A stretch of 64,000 nt of DNA from Porpolomopsis calyptriformis (taxonomy: Eukaryota > Basidiomycota > Agaricomycetes > Agaricales > Hygrophoraceae), in NCBI GenBank assembly GCA_951640195.1, contig OX621169.1, positions 62,001 through 126,000 of the forward strand, given 5' to 3'. Shown here one piece after another: positions 33,171 to 44,696 of the stretch. Every line of letters begins with the position of its first letter. The stretch's first letter is position 1. A program made the position numbers and the translations under genes. Below the pieces are notes generated by a model. It ran no database searches. It had not been told where the DNA came from and was given only the letters and a program-made list of their open reading frames with translations.

Positions 33171-36100
33171 ATGTCAGCCTCCACAAGTGAATCAAAGAGA
33201 ACATTCCCCTGCCTCACTCCCACTAATTTGGGGCAGTGGGCTGACAACATGGAGGCTTACCTTCACACCAAAGACCTCTGGGAGTATGTGGATGGATCTC
33301 TGCCTAGGCCTACTGCTGCTGACCCCGTCAAACCTACCCCTGCTGAAATCACTGAGCTTAGGGATTGGAACCAGAAATCTGGAAGAGCTAGTGGAGAGAT
33401 ATGGCTTGCCATTGAGGACAACCAGAAGGTGCATGTGAAGGATGACAAAGCTGACCCTGCAGCAATGTGGGCTAAGTTAGAGGCTGTCCATCTGCAGAAG
33501 AGACCAGGAACGCGCTTCAATGCCTATGATGCACTGTTCAGTATTAGGAAGGATGATGCTGAAACCCTGCCTGCCTTAATGGCTAGAGCTGATAAAGCTC
33601 TGCAGGATATCAAAGCTCTCCGTCCATCTAACTTCACACTAGACAAACCTGGATAAAGATCTTCTCTGTATGACCCTCATCCGTGCCCTTCCTGCCGAAT
33701 ACAACAACTTTGCATCCTCCCTCCTACTCATTGACTCCCTTGATATCGATAAACTCCAATCTGCCTTCCAGAATGAAGAGAGCCAGCGGCTTGCCAGAAA
33801 TGTCTCCTCCTCATCTCCCAGCCTTGCCTACCAATCATCATCATCTGCTCTGCTTTGCTCCTTCTGTGGCAAAACCAACCACACAGAGGACAAGTGCTTC
33901 AAGAAGCAGAAGGCCTCTGCTGATGCTAAACAGCAGACTGCTCAATGGCAAGGGCGTGGTCGAGGTGCCAGGGGTAGAGGCAACAAGCCTGCTGCAAAAG
34001 AAGCATCTGAAGATACCACCAATGCCAATACTGCCACCATTGAATTTGCTGGTCATGCAAGTGCTCTCTCTTCATCCCATCGCTCCCTATGGCTCAAGTC
34101 TCAATCCTGTGCTGACTGGAACACTGATACAGGTGCTACATCACATATGACCCCTCACAAACACTTGTTTCACTCATATTCTCCCCATGTCACTGCTATT
34201 CACCTAGCTGACCATTCAACAATCTACTCTGCTGGTATTGGTTCAGTTGAGTTCCAACCAGTCATAGATGGCATACCCAAGTGACCAGTTGTATTTCATG
34301 ATGTACTCCATGTCCCTGATCTTGGCAGTAATCTACTTTCACTCTTCCACCTTACTCGTGTTAAACAATATACCATTTCAATCCAACAATCTCGAGTTGA
34401 GTTCTATTATCACAATGAACTCCATTTCACAGCCTCCATCAATGAGCGCAATATTGGCTATCTTGATGGCAAGATCATTGTTCCTCAGTCAGCTCAGTCA
34501 GCTCAGTCAACCCTTCCCTTGGATCTTACTCTGTGGCATCAGTGTTGCTCTCACCTTAACTTTGGTGATTTGAAGCATATGCACCTCCATAAGCTTGTCT
34601 CAGGCATGGTCATCCAGTCCAACTCACCTCCAGACCCTATCTGTGAGCCATGCATCTTTGGAAAGCAGCACCGTCATAATATCCCTAAGACAGCCTCTCG
34701 TCGAACCTCTCTTCTTGCACTTGTCCACACAGACTTAAAGGGCCCTCTCCCTGTTCAGACACCAGAGGGATACCATTATTGGCAACCCTTCATTGATGAC
34801 AAGTCAAGGTTCATGGTGATTGCTTTCCTGAGACGTAAAACAGAAGCTCTTGTTGCATTCAAGCAATTCAAGGCTTATGCTGAGACCAAGCTTGGAAGAC
34901 GCCTTCAGATGTCTAGGGATGATAAAGGAGGTGAATTCATCAGTAGGGAGTTCAACCAGTTCTGTGCAGACCATGGTATTATGCGTCAGCACACTGAGCC
35001 AAATGAACCTCATCAAAATGGAGTAGCTGAGCGCGCAAATGAAGATATTGCTGCTGCTGCCACTGCACTCCTGGTTCAGGCTAAACTCCCTCCCTCCTTT
35101 TGGGCACTTGCTGTCTCTACCTATGTGCATACCAGGAACAGGACACCCACTTCTGCTTTGAATGGAGACACTCCATATTTCCACTGGAAAGGGAAGAAAC
35201 CAGACATCTCTTACTTCCGTATCTTTGGCTGCCTTGCCTATGTGCTAGTGCGCCAAGAGAAAAGGAAAGCACTCCAACCTCATTCTAGGAAGTGCATCTT
35301 TGTTGGTTACCCTGATGGTGTGAAAGCGTGGAAGTTCTGGGACCCAGTGGCTAAGAAGATCGTTATCAGCAGTCATGCTGTATTTGATGAAAGGTGCTTC
35401 CCTGGCAACTCTACAGTGGCTATAAATCTGGTCTCTTCCCCTTCCATATTACCTGATCACTCTGCACCCTCTGAACCATCTGTGGTGGTGCTGGATCAAG
35501 GGGGAGATGATGACCATAGTAATGATACAGCACCACATCCAGTACTACCTTTGCCACCAATTGCACCCATACCTGGTCCCAATCTACCTCCTGCTGTCCC
35601 AGTTCCTTCTGCATATAAGGCACCTGCCCCTGATCCACCTGGACCTTCAAGACGTCAAAACCCTCCTTGTGCTAGTCGTCCTCAAGGCTCCCTTAATGAA
35701 ACTCTACTTGGTCGTCAATCCTCTGTGCCTCCTCAATCCACTCCCTCTCCAACTCCAAATAGTGCTTCTCCACCTGTTTCTACTCCTGACCCACTTGCAA
35801 TGTCACCTCCTGCTTCTCACCAAATGCATTCACCTCCATTATCTCCAGTCAATGAGTCTAGCAGTGATGATGAACTCCTGCTCAAGGACCCTAGTGATGG
35901 TGAACTTGAGTATGCAGATGCTATCCAATCTGGATTTGAATATCTGTGCAGTGGTCAAGAGACTGATTACCTTACTCTGGACCAAGCAGTAGAGTATGCC
36001 TTCAACTCTTCTCAGCATGCATTCAAGACAGCTACTCATGATGGTGAACCCAACACATACCATGAGGCAATGCAGCGCCCCCCTGAAGAGAAGGAAGAAT

Positions 36101-37614
36101 GGCACAAGGCTGCTTTATATGAGATCCAAAAACTTATTGAAAATGGCACCTTTGAACTTGTACAACTCCCACCTGGCTGCAAAGCTATTGGCAGCCGATG
36201 GGTGTTCAAGGTCAAAAGGAAAGCTGATGGATCCATTGAGCGCTATAGAGGCAGAGTGGTGGCCCAAGGATTTGCCCAGAGACCTGGATTTGACTATACT
36301 GAGACCTTTGCTCCTACTCCAAAGTGGGCTTCACTCCGAGCTATCCTGGCATTGGCTGCACTTGAAGACCTTGAATTAGAAAGTCTTGATATCTCTTCAG
36401 CTTACCTCAATGGTGAACTTGAAGAAGAGGTCTATATGCGCTAGCCAGAAGGCTTTGTTGAGAAGGGCAATCACTGGGTCTGGCACTTGCTCAAATCTAT
36501 CTATGGCTTAAAGCAGGCTGGCAGGTGTTGGCACAAGAAACTCAATGAGGTCTTTGAGAAGATGGGCTTCAAGAGGATCACCTGTGAACACAGTATCTGG
36601 ATCTACAAGAGGGATGATGTGCGCATCATAGTGCCAGTCTTTATTGATGATATGACTATTGCTGCAAAGTCCACTGCAGAGATTGCTCATGTCAAGGATG
36701 AACTTAGGAAGTACTTCCAACTACGTGATCTTGGGACTACCTCATAGCTACTGGGTGTTGAAATCACTCGGAATCGTTCTGAACATTCATTATCATTGTC
36801 TCAGCACCAATATATCCTTGACTTGCTTAAATGCTTTAACCTCTCTGATTGCAACCCAGTTGGTACCCCACTTGATCCTGGCATCAAACTCAGCACATCC
36901 ATGTCTCCCACTTCCTCTAAAGAGATTGAAGAAATGCGGTCCATTCCATACCTCCAAGCTATTGGTTCATTAATGTACTTGGCCACAGCTACTCGACCAG
37001 ATATCTCTTACACTGTTGGTGTCTTAGCCCGCTTCAGCAAGAACCCAGGCATGCAGCATTGGAAAGCTGTCAAACATCTCTTCCGTTACCTCAAAGGCTC
37101 TCTTGACTTCAAATTAACCTACTCACCACTTTCCAACCCATCTGAAATATTCACCACTTATACTGATGCTGACCATGCTGGCAATCCTGATAATGGGCAT
37201 TCCACTGGAGGCTATATAGTCAAGATGGGTACTGGTGCTATCAGTTGGTCTAGTTGACTCCAGGCTATAGTTGCACTATCCACCACTGAAGCAGAGTATA
37301 TTGCAGCTACTGCAGCCAGTCAAGAAATCCTATGGTTGAGAAATCTGTTCACTGAACTTGGCTACCAATTCACATCCCCTTCTACTCTGTTCATTGATAA
37401 CCAATCTGCCTTATCTGTTGCCAAAAATCCAGAACACCATGGACGTATGAAGCATCTGGACTTGCGCTTTTACTGGTTGAGGAATGAAGTGGAGAAGGGA
37501 ACCATCAAGTTGATCCACCTAAGGACAGATGCCATGCCTGCAGATATCTTGACCAAGGCCTTGAGCAAAGTGAAGGTGTTGGAGATGTTAGAAAGGTTGG
37601 GATTGAAGAAGTAG
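33171..37614 (+). pseudogene. CopA copy 2 gag-pol polyprotein (broken)
   Basis: Same architecture as copy 1: gag from MSASTSESKRTF, CCHC knuckle CSFCGKTNHTEDKC, protease DTGATSHM, integrase HQCCSHLNFGDL/CEPCIFGKQ and DDKGGEF, RT FIDDMTIAAKS, RNase H LSTTEAEY. Lesions: one inserted base at ~33648 (LDKPG), CGA-to-TGA 34282-34284, CAG-to-TAG 36442-36444 (MR*PEGF), TGG-to-TAG 36745-36747 (GTTS*LLG) and TGA 37255-37257 (ISWSS*). Only the last is shared with copy 1. Total length 4444 nt equals the ancestral 4443 plus one. The 641-codon stretch 34519-36444 covering integrase and half of RT is intact. Confidence 0.93.
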
Positions 37615-37897
37615 CAGAGTTGTCTCATCAAGGGGGAGTTGTTAGGATGTGATGATCTCCTCTGCATAGAGCAGTACTGGTTTGTACCAGTCCGAAGTTG
37701 TGGCTGATTTGTTTGTTCTTATTTGGTCAAAAATGCGTCCAAAGTCTCTGGTGTCAAGCTCACTGCTTCTTAGTATTGACAGTGAAGCTTGACACCAGGT
37801 TAGTCACTCCCTGTATTTATATCACCATATTATTAGTATTGACAGTGAAGCTTGACACCAGGTGTGGCTCTTAAGGCAGTAGCTTCCAGCCTTGATA

Positions 37898-38285
37898 TCC
37901 AGACCCTATCTGTGAGCCATGCATCTTTGGAAAGCAGCACCATCATAATATTCCTAAGATTGCCTCTCACTGAACCTCTCTTCTTGCACTTATCTACACA
38001 GACTTAAAAGGCCCTCTCCCTGTTCAGTATCATGGCTGGAAGCTACTGCCTTAAGAACCACACCTGGTGTTAAGCTTCACTGTCAATACTAATAATATGG
38101 TAATATAAATACAGGGAGTAACTAACCTGGTGTTAAGCTTCACTGTTAATACTAAGGAACAGTGAGCTTGACACCAGAGACTTTGGACGCATTTTTGACC
38201 AAATAAGAACAAACAAATCAGCCACAACTTCAGACTGGTATAAACCAGTACTGCTCTATACAGAGGAGATCATCACATTCTAACA
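37898..38285 (-). mobile_element. Rearranged CopA tail: internal fragment plus inverted LTR
   Basis: 37898-38027 is a piece of CopA pol in the plus orientation (CCAGACCCTATCTGTGAGCC onward, equal to about 34630-34760). 38028-38285 is a complete 258-bp CopA LTR in minus orientation (TATCATGG...TTCTAACA). The arrangement 3' LTR, pol fragment, inverted LTR is not a normal element. Confidence 0.85.
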
Positions 38286-38499
38286 GTGAATGGCTGTGTT
38301 GATAGATAATGCACAGTTTGCAGATACAAGTGTGACTAATCGTGTTTCAAAGGTAGGGCTTAGAAAAACAAGAACAGCAGCTAGAATGGCTAGGATTGCC
38401 TAGCAAGCGATTTGGGGCAAGTGAAATTGTAGGTGGAGCCATGTAACAAGCACATAGATAACTTGTAGATAGAGGGGTTGCAAGGAAAAGTCAACTGAG

Positions 38500-39218
38500 G
38501 TGTTAGCAGATATGTCTACCTAGGTAGGCACAAGCAGGTCTGGATTATCCTCATCTATTCCCTGAGTCAAGCCTGTATCCAAAGCCTGACCTTCAGATTA
38601 GTCATCTGGGAAATCCACAGTTTCATCCAACTTGTTATCTAGATGATTATCTACTTCCTACTCAACTGGAAGCTTATGAGTTAAATCAAAATTAGGAGAG
38701 TTATTACTGCCAGAATAGCTATCAAGTAGTTTATGGACCTCCTTCTGGATATGACAATCAACTTGATCAAGCTGAGGATGTAAAAACATTGAATGAGTGG
38801 TAAGCTTGGATGATGATGCATGGGCTATGGAATTGAATCTTTCATAGTAGTCTACTAATCCTAGGAGTACCCTAGGATCATGTATGTTGGGTCTAAGGTC
38901 TAGTAGTTCTGAGCCAAATATCTGGATATTGAGGTCTTCACCTGTGAGAAATCTATAATTGACTATTTCTTGTTTGATGGATTCCAGGGAAGCCCTGCTT
39001 TGGGCATCAAGTTGAGGAATGAAAGGTTTGATTTGTGGTTTTGAAAGGTTGCAAGGGATGGGGGCAATGGATGGTTTGGCACTCTAGGGGACGACATGGA
39101 GTAAGCTCCCTCCCTGGGATGCTTTTGTTCTTGTAAGGTTTGAGGAACGTTTATAGGATCTTTTGATATTAGAAGAGACTATAGCACCCTTGCAAGCAGA
39201 GTAGAAACATACTGGCAT
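38500..39218 (-). pseudogene. Possible ORF3 of a gypsy-related element (decayed)
   Basis: From ATG 39218 a frame of ~240 codons has only a few stops (TAG after LLHVVP, TAG after LPVE, TAA after FPDD). It starts MPVCFYSACKGAIVSS. The A-C-K at residues 8-10 coincides with the A-C-K of Gyp2 ORF3 (MPREVRYACKSTG). Later parts: LESIKQEIVNYRFLTGEDLN, LLGLVDYYERFNSIAHASSS, DCHIQKEVHKLLDSYS. No known domain. Similarity to ORF3 rests on a short N-terminal match and is uncertain. Confidence 0.35.
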
Positions 39219-39597
39219 CTTCAGAGGAGGGAGGGTTATATTGCGTGTACAAGATATTGATAGTATGTGTTTACCTCTCCAAGTCCTGTAGTAGTAATAG
39301 TGAATATGGATGGAGGTTAGGATATAGGTACATTGCCAGCTGTGGGGTCAGGAGATAATAGCCACTTAGCTTGAAGATTGCATAGGTATTTGGAGCTACA
39401 GAGATTGTCAGGATACTTATCATAGCAAATAGTTAGATTTGAGATTGCAGCAATAACCGAACAATAGTCAAATGAGCTGGATATGTATAGTATTCACTGC
39501 CTACAACTCTGACAATGGTGCCTAGCTATAATAACATCCAACTACATGTGTAATTCTCCCTCAAAGAGGGTTGTACTAATCTGGAGTTTCCACAGTG
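39219..39597. other. Unassigned DNA
   Basis: No ORF or repeat end supported. It lies between the possible ORF3 relic and the older Gyp2 gag piece that starts at ~39598 (ATTGGGACAAGAACTAGC). Confidence 0.45.
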
Positions 39598-40308
39598 ATT
39601 GGGACAAGAACTAGCAAAGTGGCTAAATCATCCACAGTTGAAATATACTCCTTTGGGAATTTCTCCTAGTTGTTAGACGGCAGTCTAGGGTTGATCGCAA
39701 GGTTTTACTTCAGGCTCTGGGTGTAGGGTTTTAAAGGGTTGGAAGACTACTGATTGGGGTGTTAACGAAGGAAACAGACTTATCCTAAGTCTATCTACTG
39801 CTAGCTTTATATACTAGCTAAGTATGAGTCATACTGACTACGTGTGAGTCATAACGACTATGGATGAGTCATGTAGATAAGGAGGGTGATGGTAGACTAA
39901 ATATAGATATGGCTTGGTCACCTTCTATTACTAAGCGGAGCTTGGGTGGCTAAGCGGCTATTGATGTAAACTGTCTGATGTAAATAGGAATAGACGAGCA
40001 AAGGAAAAAGAAAAAATATATCTCTGACATTCACCTCCACAAAAAGGAAATTCATCCCGAATTTTGAGAAGACCCTTCGAAGTGAAGGAAGGGTGTCAAG
40101 GGGATGTGTAAAGGGATGGTAGAGGTGGGTAGAGGGGTGATGAGATGGGTGAGCGATGAAGAGGAGGGATGAGTGGATAGTTGTCAGATTAAAGACTATC
40201 CACTAGGTATGCTTTTCCTCAACTCTCCAGTAGATATCACCTTCTCTAACCACACATCCAGAAGGGAGGCGTAAGGAATACTGTTCGTTCGGGAACAGCA
40301 TCCGGTCC

Positions 40309-41001
40309 CTAGGTCGCGCCATCATAAACTGGGGGTTGAAGCAGGTGTCCATCTGGGTCAAACCAGTGGTAACGGCCATCCAACTCCCGGGCACGTCGCA
40401 ACCAAGTTTCAGCCAGCTCCCTACACATCACAGCATTCTCCTCCAGGTTAAGGATCCTTTCGTACTTGGCATCCATCATCGAGCGGTACCTGTTCCGGGC
40501 AGTATAGAGTCGGTCGGCAACGCGATGGATACGGTGCGAGATGGGGTCTTCAGGGATAGTGGGGGTGGTGACGTCGGATTCGTCCTGGTCCAGTATAACT
40601 ATCAAAAGTTGGCGCCCAACTTGGTATGCCTCCACCTAATCTTCGAGTTGATTCTTCTTGTCGTTAAAGTTGCTGTCCTTGTTGAACGTGTACCAGTGGC
40701 GGTCGTAGTTGAGTTCGCATCGACGTGCTCCAGAAATAAATGGGATGTAGGTCTTGGGGCACCCAGATAGGTGCTCGACCTTGGCAAAGGGGAGCCCTCA
40801 GTAGTTACGATTTCGTCCCGGCTTGTCAATGGTATCGGTACGTCGTCTCGGCTTCTTGAACTGTCGGGAAACTAAGACACTGTCGGACGAGGAAGAGGAG
40901 GAAGAAGAATCGGGGGGGAGGTTGGAGGTAGAAGCAATGGGGTTCCCTCGGGGTGGACGCCTCCCAGTCGACTTGCAGGCGTAACGAACCTCGCGGGGCA
41001 T
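40309..41001 (-). pseudogene. Gyp2 ORF3: third ORF with histone-H3-tail-like start
   Basis: 231 codons in one frame from ATG 41001, 113 bp after the pol stop, ending VYDGAT. Two premature stops: TGA after NRNY and TAG after NQLED. N-terminus MPREVRYACKSTGRRPPR aligns to H3 A1-R17 with A7, K9, S10, T11, G12, P16 and R17 conserved; CGC-to-TGC would explain C at the R8 position and GGG-to-AGG the R at G13. A serine-rich stretch follows (~residue 32), then PKTYIPFISGARRCELNYD, and a charged helical C-terminus (RNRYRSMMDAKYERILNLEE, ETWLRRARELDGRY). No known enzyme domain. Homologous to Gyp3 ORF3 at 63781. Confidence 0.72.
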
Positions 41002-41114
41002 TTCGTGCTTCTTTGATGATTGTCGGAAAGGGGAAGTTCTTATAGTTGTCAGAGATTGAAAAGGAGAAAAGGAGATTCAATGATTGTGATGTCGGTAGTA
41101 TTCGTAAAAGAGAG

Positions 41115-44100
41115 TTAAATCGCCGCTTAAATAGATTTTTCATAATTCATTAAGACATCTTTTGCGTGTTTGAGGTTCCATCATGGTTCCCAGGTGGCTG
41201 CCTCTATCGGGTAGCCTTTCCACTTGATTAGATATTGTCGGTTTCGTTTTCCTGGGGTGTGATTTAAGATACGTTCCACTTCATACTCGGGCTCTCCTTC
41301 GATCACATCTGGAGGTGGTCGGAGATTGTCATCTTCTCCGATCAGGGGGTGGAGATCGAGATTCTCTTCTAGAGCCTTGAGTAGCGAAACGTGAAACACG
41401 GGATGAATCCTCCATGACAGCGGTAGCTTTAGTCGGTAAGCCACAGGCGATACTTGTTTTAGAATTATAAAAGGTCTGAGCCGACGGACATCCAGTTTCT
41501 TTGCGGGCCAGCCAGTTTTCAAATTCTTGGCATCAAGCCAGACCCTTTGTCCTTCGTAAAACGTGGGTTCCTTTTGACGTTTTCGATTGGCATAGAGCTT
41601 CATTGAGTTAGCGGTCTTTTGAAGAGACTCTTCAGTGTTCTCTCTAGCTCTAGTAAGCTGCACATAAAACTCGTTGGCATCGGGATTTGAGGTTTGGGTT
41701 GGAACTGATAAGGGGGTGTGAGGGTGTCGGCTATATTTAAGCCAGAAGGGGGATTAGTGAGTGGAGGAATGTTCTCGGTTGTTATAAGTGAACTCCGCTG
41801 GAGCTAACCAATCTTTCCAATCGTCTTGCATGAAGTTAGTGTAGAGCCGTACATACTGCTCTAACTCTTGATTGGTTCGTTCGGTTTGTCCGTCTGTTTG
41901 GGGGTGATAGGCGGTAGAAAGCCCAGAAGTGGTTCCTAGGAGTTCGTTCAATGACGTAGCGAATTTTGATGAGAATTGGGTTCCTCGATCGGTGATGATC
42001 TTCTCTGGCCATCCATGGTGTTTCCAGACATGTTCTTGAAACAGCGCAGCAGTTCCTTTAGCAGATAGGTTTCCAGTTGTTGGGATGAAGTGAGCTCGTT
42101 TGGTGAATCTGTCCACCACAACTAGAATAGCATCAAATCCTTTTGAATTAGGGAGTTCCACGATTAGATCAGCAGTGATCTGTTGCCATGGTTTAGTAGG
42201 AGGGGGTAACGGTTGGAGAAGTCCAGTGGGTTTCTGTGGATAAACCTTGGTCTGTTGACAAGCAAGGCAGGACTTCACATAATTGGTGATATCTTGTGGG
42301 GCACCTTCCCATGTATAATTACGGAGGAGCAGTTCCTTCGTCTTCTCAATGCCGGGATGGCCACCAGTGGGTGTGTCGTGGGTCAATCGAATAATTTCTG
42401 TGTGCAAAGATACGTCCTTTGGCACAACTATACGATCTCCAGCATCGCGCACAATGCCATCTACGTGGGTGTATCCGGAAGAGGGATCTTCAATTTTGGC
42501 CATGATCTTGAGGGGTAGGGGGGAATGAAAACAAAGCTTGGATAAAAAGTTGGGGGATGATAAACTGATAATCGCATTGATGAAAAGCGCATTGACAAAA
42601 AGTTCTTTTGGCAGAAGGACCTTGTCCTCCACCTCCTCATAAGACTCCAGGTAATGATCTGGACGCTTGGAGAGTCTATCAGCCTTATTCTTGATTCTAG
42701 GCTGGTAGCTGATTCTGAACCAAAAGCGAGCTAAAAATTCAGACCATCTAGCCTGGCGCCTGGAGAGTTGATGACTGGTCATGAAATATTGGAGGGACTG
42801 GTTATCAGTCTTGATCATAATAGGCTGTCGTGTCCCTTGTAGAAGGTATCTCCATTCATTTAAGGCAGATATGATGGCCAAAAGCTCTTGGTCATGGGTG
42901 GGGTAATTTCGTTCAGCTGGGAGGAGGGTCTTGGAGTAGAAGCCAATGGGATGCCAATCTTCTTCGTCATTCTCTTTCTGGGTCAAGACTGCACCCAGTG
43001 CAACACCAGAAGCATCCGTCTCCAGAAGGTAAGGAAGGTCTGGCTTCGGGGTCCTCAAAACAGGAGCAGAGGTAAGCGCATTCTTGAGGGTATCAAAAGC
43101 ACGTTGTTGCTTAGGGGTCCAAATCCATTCTTGATCCTTTCGTAGGAGCTCATTAAGAGGACGAGCAATTAGGGAGTAATCCTTGATAAACCTTCGCCAA
43201 AAGTTAGCAGTGCCAAGGAAGGATTGGAGATCTCGTTTCTTCTGGGGGATAGGCCAGGTTCTGATCACCTCAACCTTCTTGGGGTTAATGGCAATGTGGC
43301 CTTTAGAGATCATCATCCCCAGATAAATCACTTCCTTTTTCTCGAACTGGCACTTGACAGGTTTGCAGGACAGTTGATTCTTCTCCATGATCTCTAGAGT
43401 TCGTTCTGTCCAATAGGTGAGTTCAGTGAGGTCCTTTCCCATGATCAGGATATCGTCAATATAGATATGGACCTGCTTGGAATCGATAACCTCTTTGAAG
43501 AGAACGTCAATCATTCGTTGGAAGGAGGCAGGCGAGTTTCGCATTCCAAAGAACATAACGGTGGGCTCAAACAGCCCTCGTCGAGTGTTAAAGGCTCCTT
43601 TCCATTTGTCTCCTTCTTTGATACGAATATTGTTAAAGCCCCATCGGATATCCATGACTGTGAACAGTTCCGCTTCTAATAACTTGGTCTGTTGAATAAT
43701 CTCAGAGATGAGAGGTAAGGGATAGGTGTCTGGGATTGTGTGAGCATTCAGATAGTGATAGTCTTAGATTGGACGCAGTCCAGCATCTTGTCCTTGGGCA
43801 TTAACTTCTTCACCTTTGGCAGCAAAGAAGAACAAGGCAGCTTGTTTGGAGTTTGATCGTCGTATTCGTCCACTTGCAAGTTGTTCCTCCAGGAACTCAT
43901 TCAACTTCCCCTGTTCGTACTCAGTGAGTTTGTACACCTTTCCGATCTTGGGTCTAAAGGTAGGTTCGAGATCGATCGCATGGTCAAATTCTGGTTGTCG
44001 TGGGGGAAGTTCATCAAAGGTGGTCTTCATAAACACCTTCTAGTGCCTCCAGTATTTCTTCGGCACATACTTCTTCATATCTTCCTCCACGGTAGTGGGT

Positions 44101-44696
44101 CTTGCATGGTCTCCCAGTGAGACCAATCTGATAATCTTGGCGTAGGAGTCGCCATTCAATGTAGAGCCTACTCGTGACACTATCACTCCAGCCTGAGAAG
44201 TCTTGGTTGGGGCCACAGTCTGACGTGAAGTCAGTGTTCCAGCCTTCCAGTCAACCAGGGGATCGTTACGTTTGAGCCATGGGTAGCCGAGGATAACCTG
44301 TATCATATCTCCTAAATTTGTCACTTCCAAATGGGTTCGTTCCCTAGGAAAATCCGGCGTCTCCATCCACAGGTCTACAGCATATTCGATGGGACCTCCT
44401 CAGTTGTCTGTCCCATCTGCGTTCCACACGGGGATTGGTCCTTCCAATCGATAAAAAGGGATATCGCACTCCTGCACAAAATTCCAGTTTATAAAGCATC
44501 CAGAGGCGCCAGAGTCTATCAATGCACTGGCGGCAATTCGTCTACCAGTGTCTGTGGTCTCCAACCAAAGGGGTATGGTTAAAGCTTCTTCGCTCGAATC
44601 AAGTGCACCAAGAATTTGGGAAATAGATTGCATAGGGGTAGTGGTACACATAGAAAAGGAGTCCGCAACGCACAAGCTATTGTCCGGACTGTTCAA
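41115..44696 (-). pseudogene. Gyp2 pol: protease, RT, RNase H, integrase, chromodomain
   Basis: One frame of 1194 codons from the frameshift (44696) to TAA 41117-41115. Protease ALIDSGASGCFI; RT VMDIRWGFNNIRIKEGD, FFGMRNSPASFQRMIDV, IYIDDILIMG; RNase H LLETDASGVALGAVL; integrase zinc module HPGIEKTKELLLRN with CLACQQ, catalytic core ITADLIVELP, VDRFTKRAHF, ITDRGTQF, HPQTDGQTERTNQE; chromodomain YEVERIL, QYLIKWKGYP, AATWEP. Premature stops: ADGTDN*GG, KYWRH*KVF, LRPI*DYHY, SSTH*SPF, ATWEP*WN, EKSI*AA, all explainable by C-to-T on one strand. 43655-41754 (633 codons) is uninterrupted. Confidence 0.94.

Larger units (their letters stand above)
31710..37897 (+). mobile_element. CopA copy 2: full-length Ty1/copia element
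   Basis: 5' LTR 31710-32032 (323 bp), 3' LTR 37640-37897 (258 bp). The LTRs differ in number of a 64-bp internal repeat (three versus two). Primer-binding site GGTTATGAGCCCTG at 32033-32046; polypurine tract AAGGGGGAGT just before 37640. No matching 5-bp duplication: AGAAT precedes, TCCAG follows, and the 3' side carries a rearranged CopA tail (37898-38285). Confidence 0.93.

Noticed and set aside
35420..36105. Minus-strand ORFs within CopA pol
   Set aside because: Antisense shadows of the polyprotein, repeated in copy 1 by identity.
31705..38290. Target duplication for CopA copy 2 or the composite with its inverted LTR
   Set aside because: AGAAT matches neither TCCAG (37898) nor GTGAA (38286).
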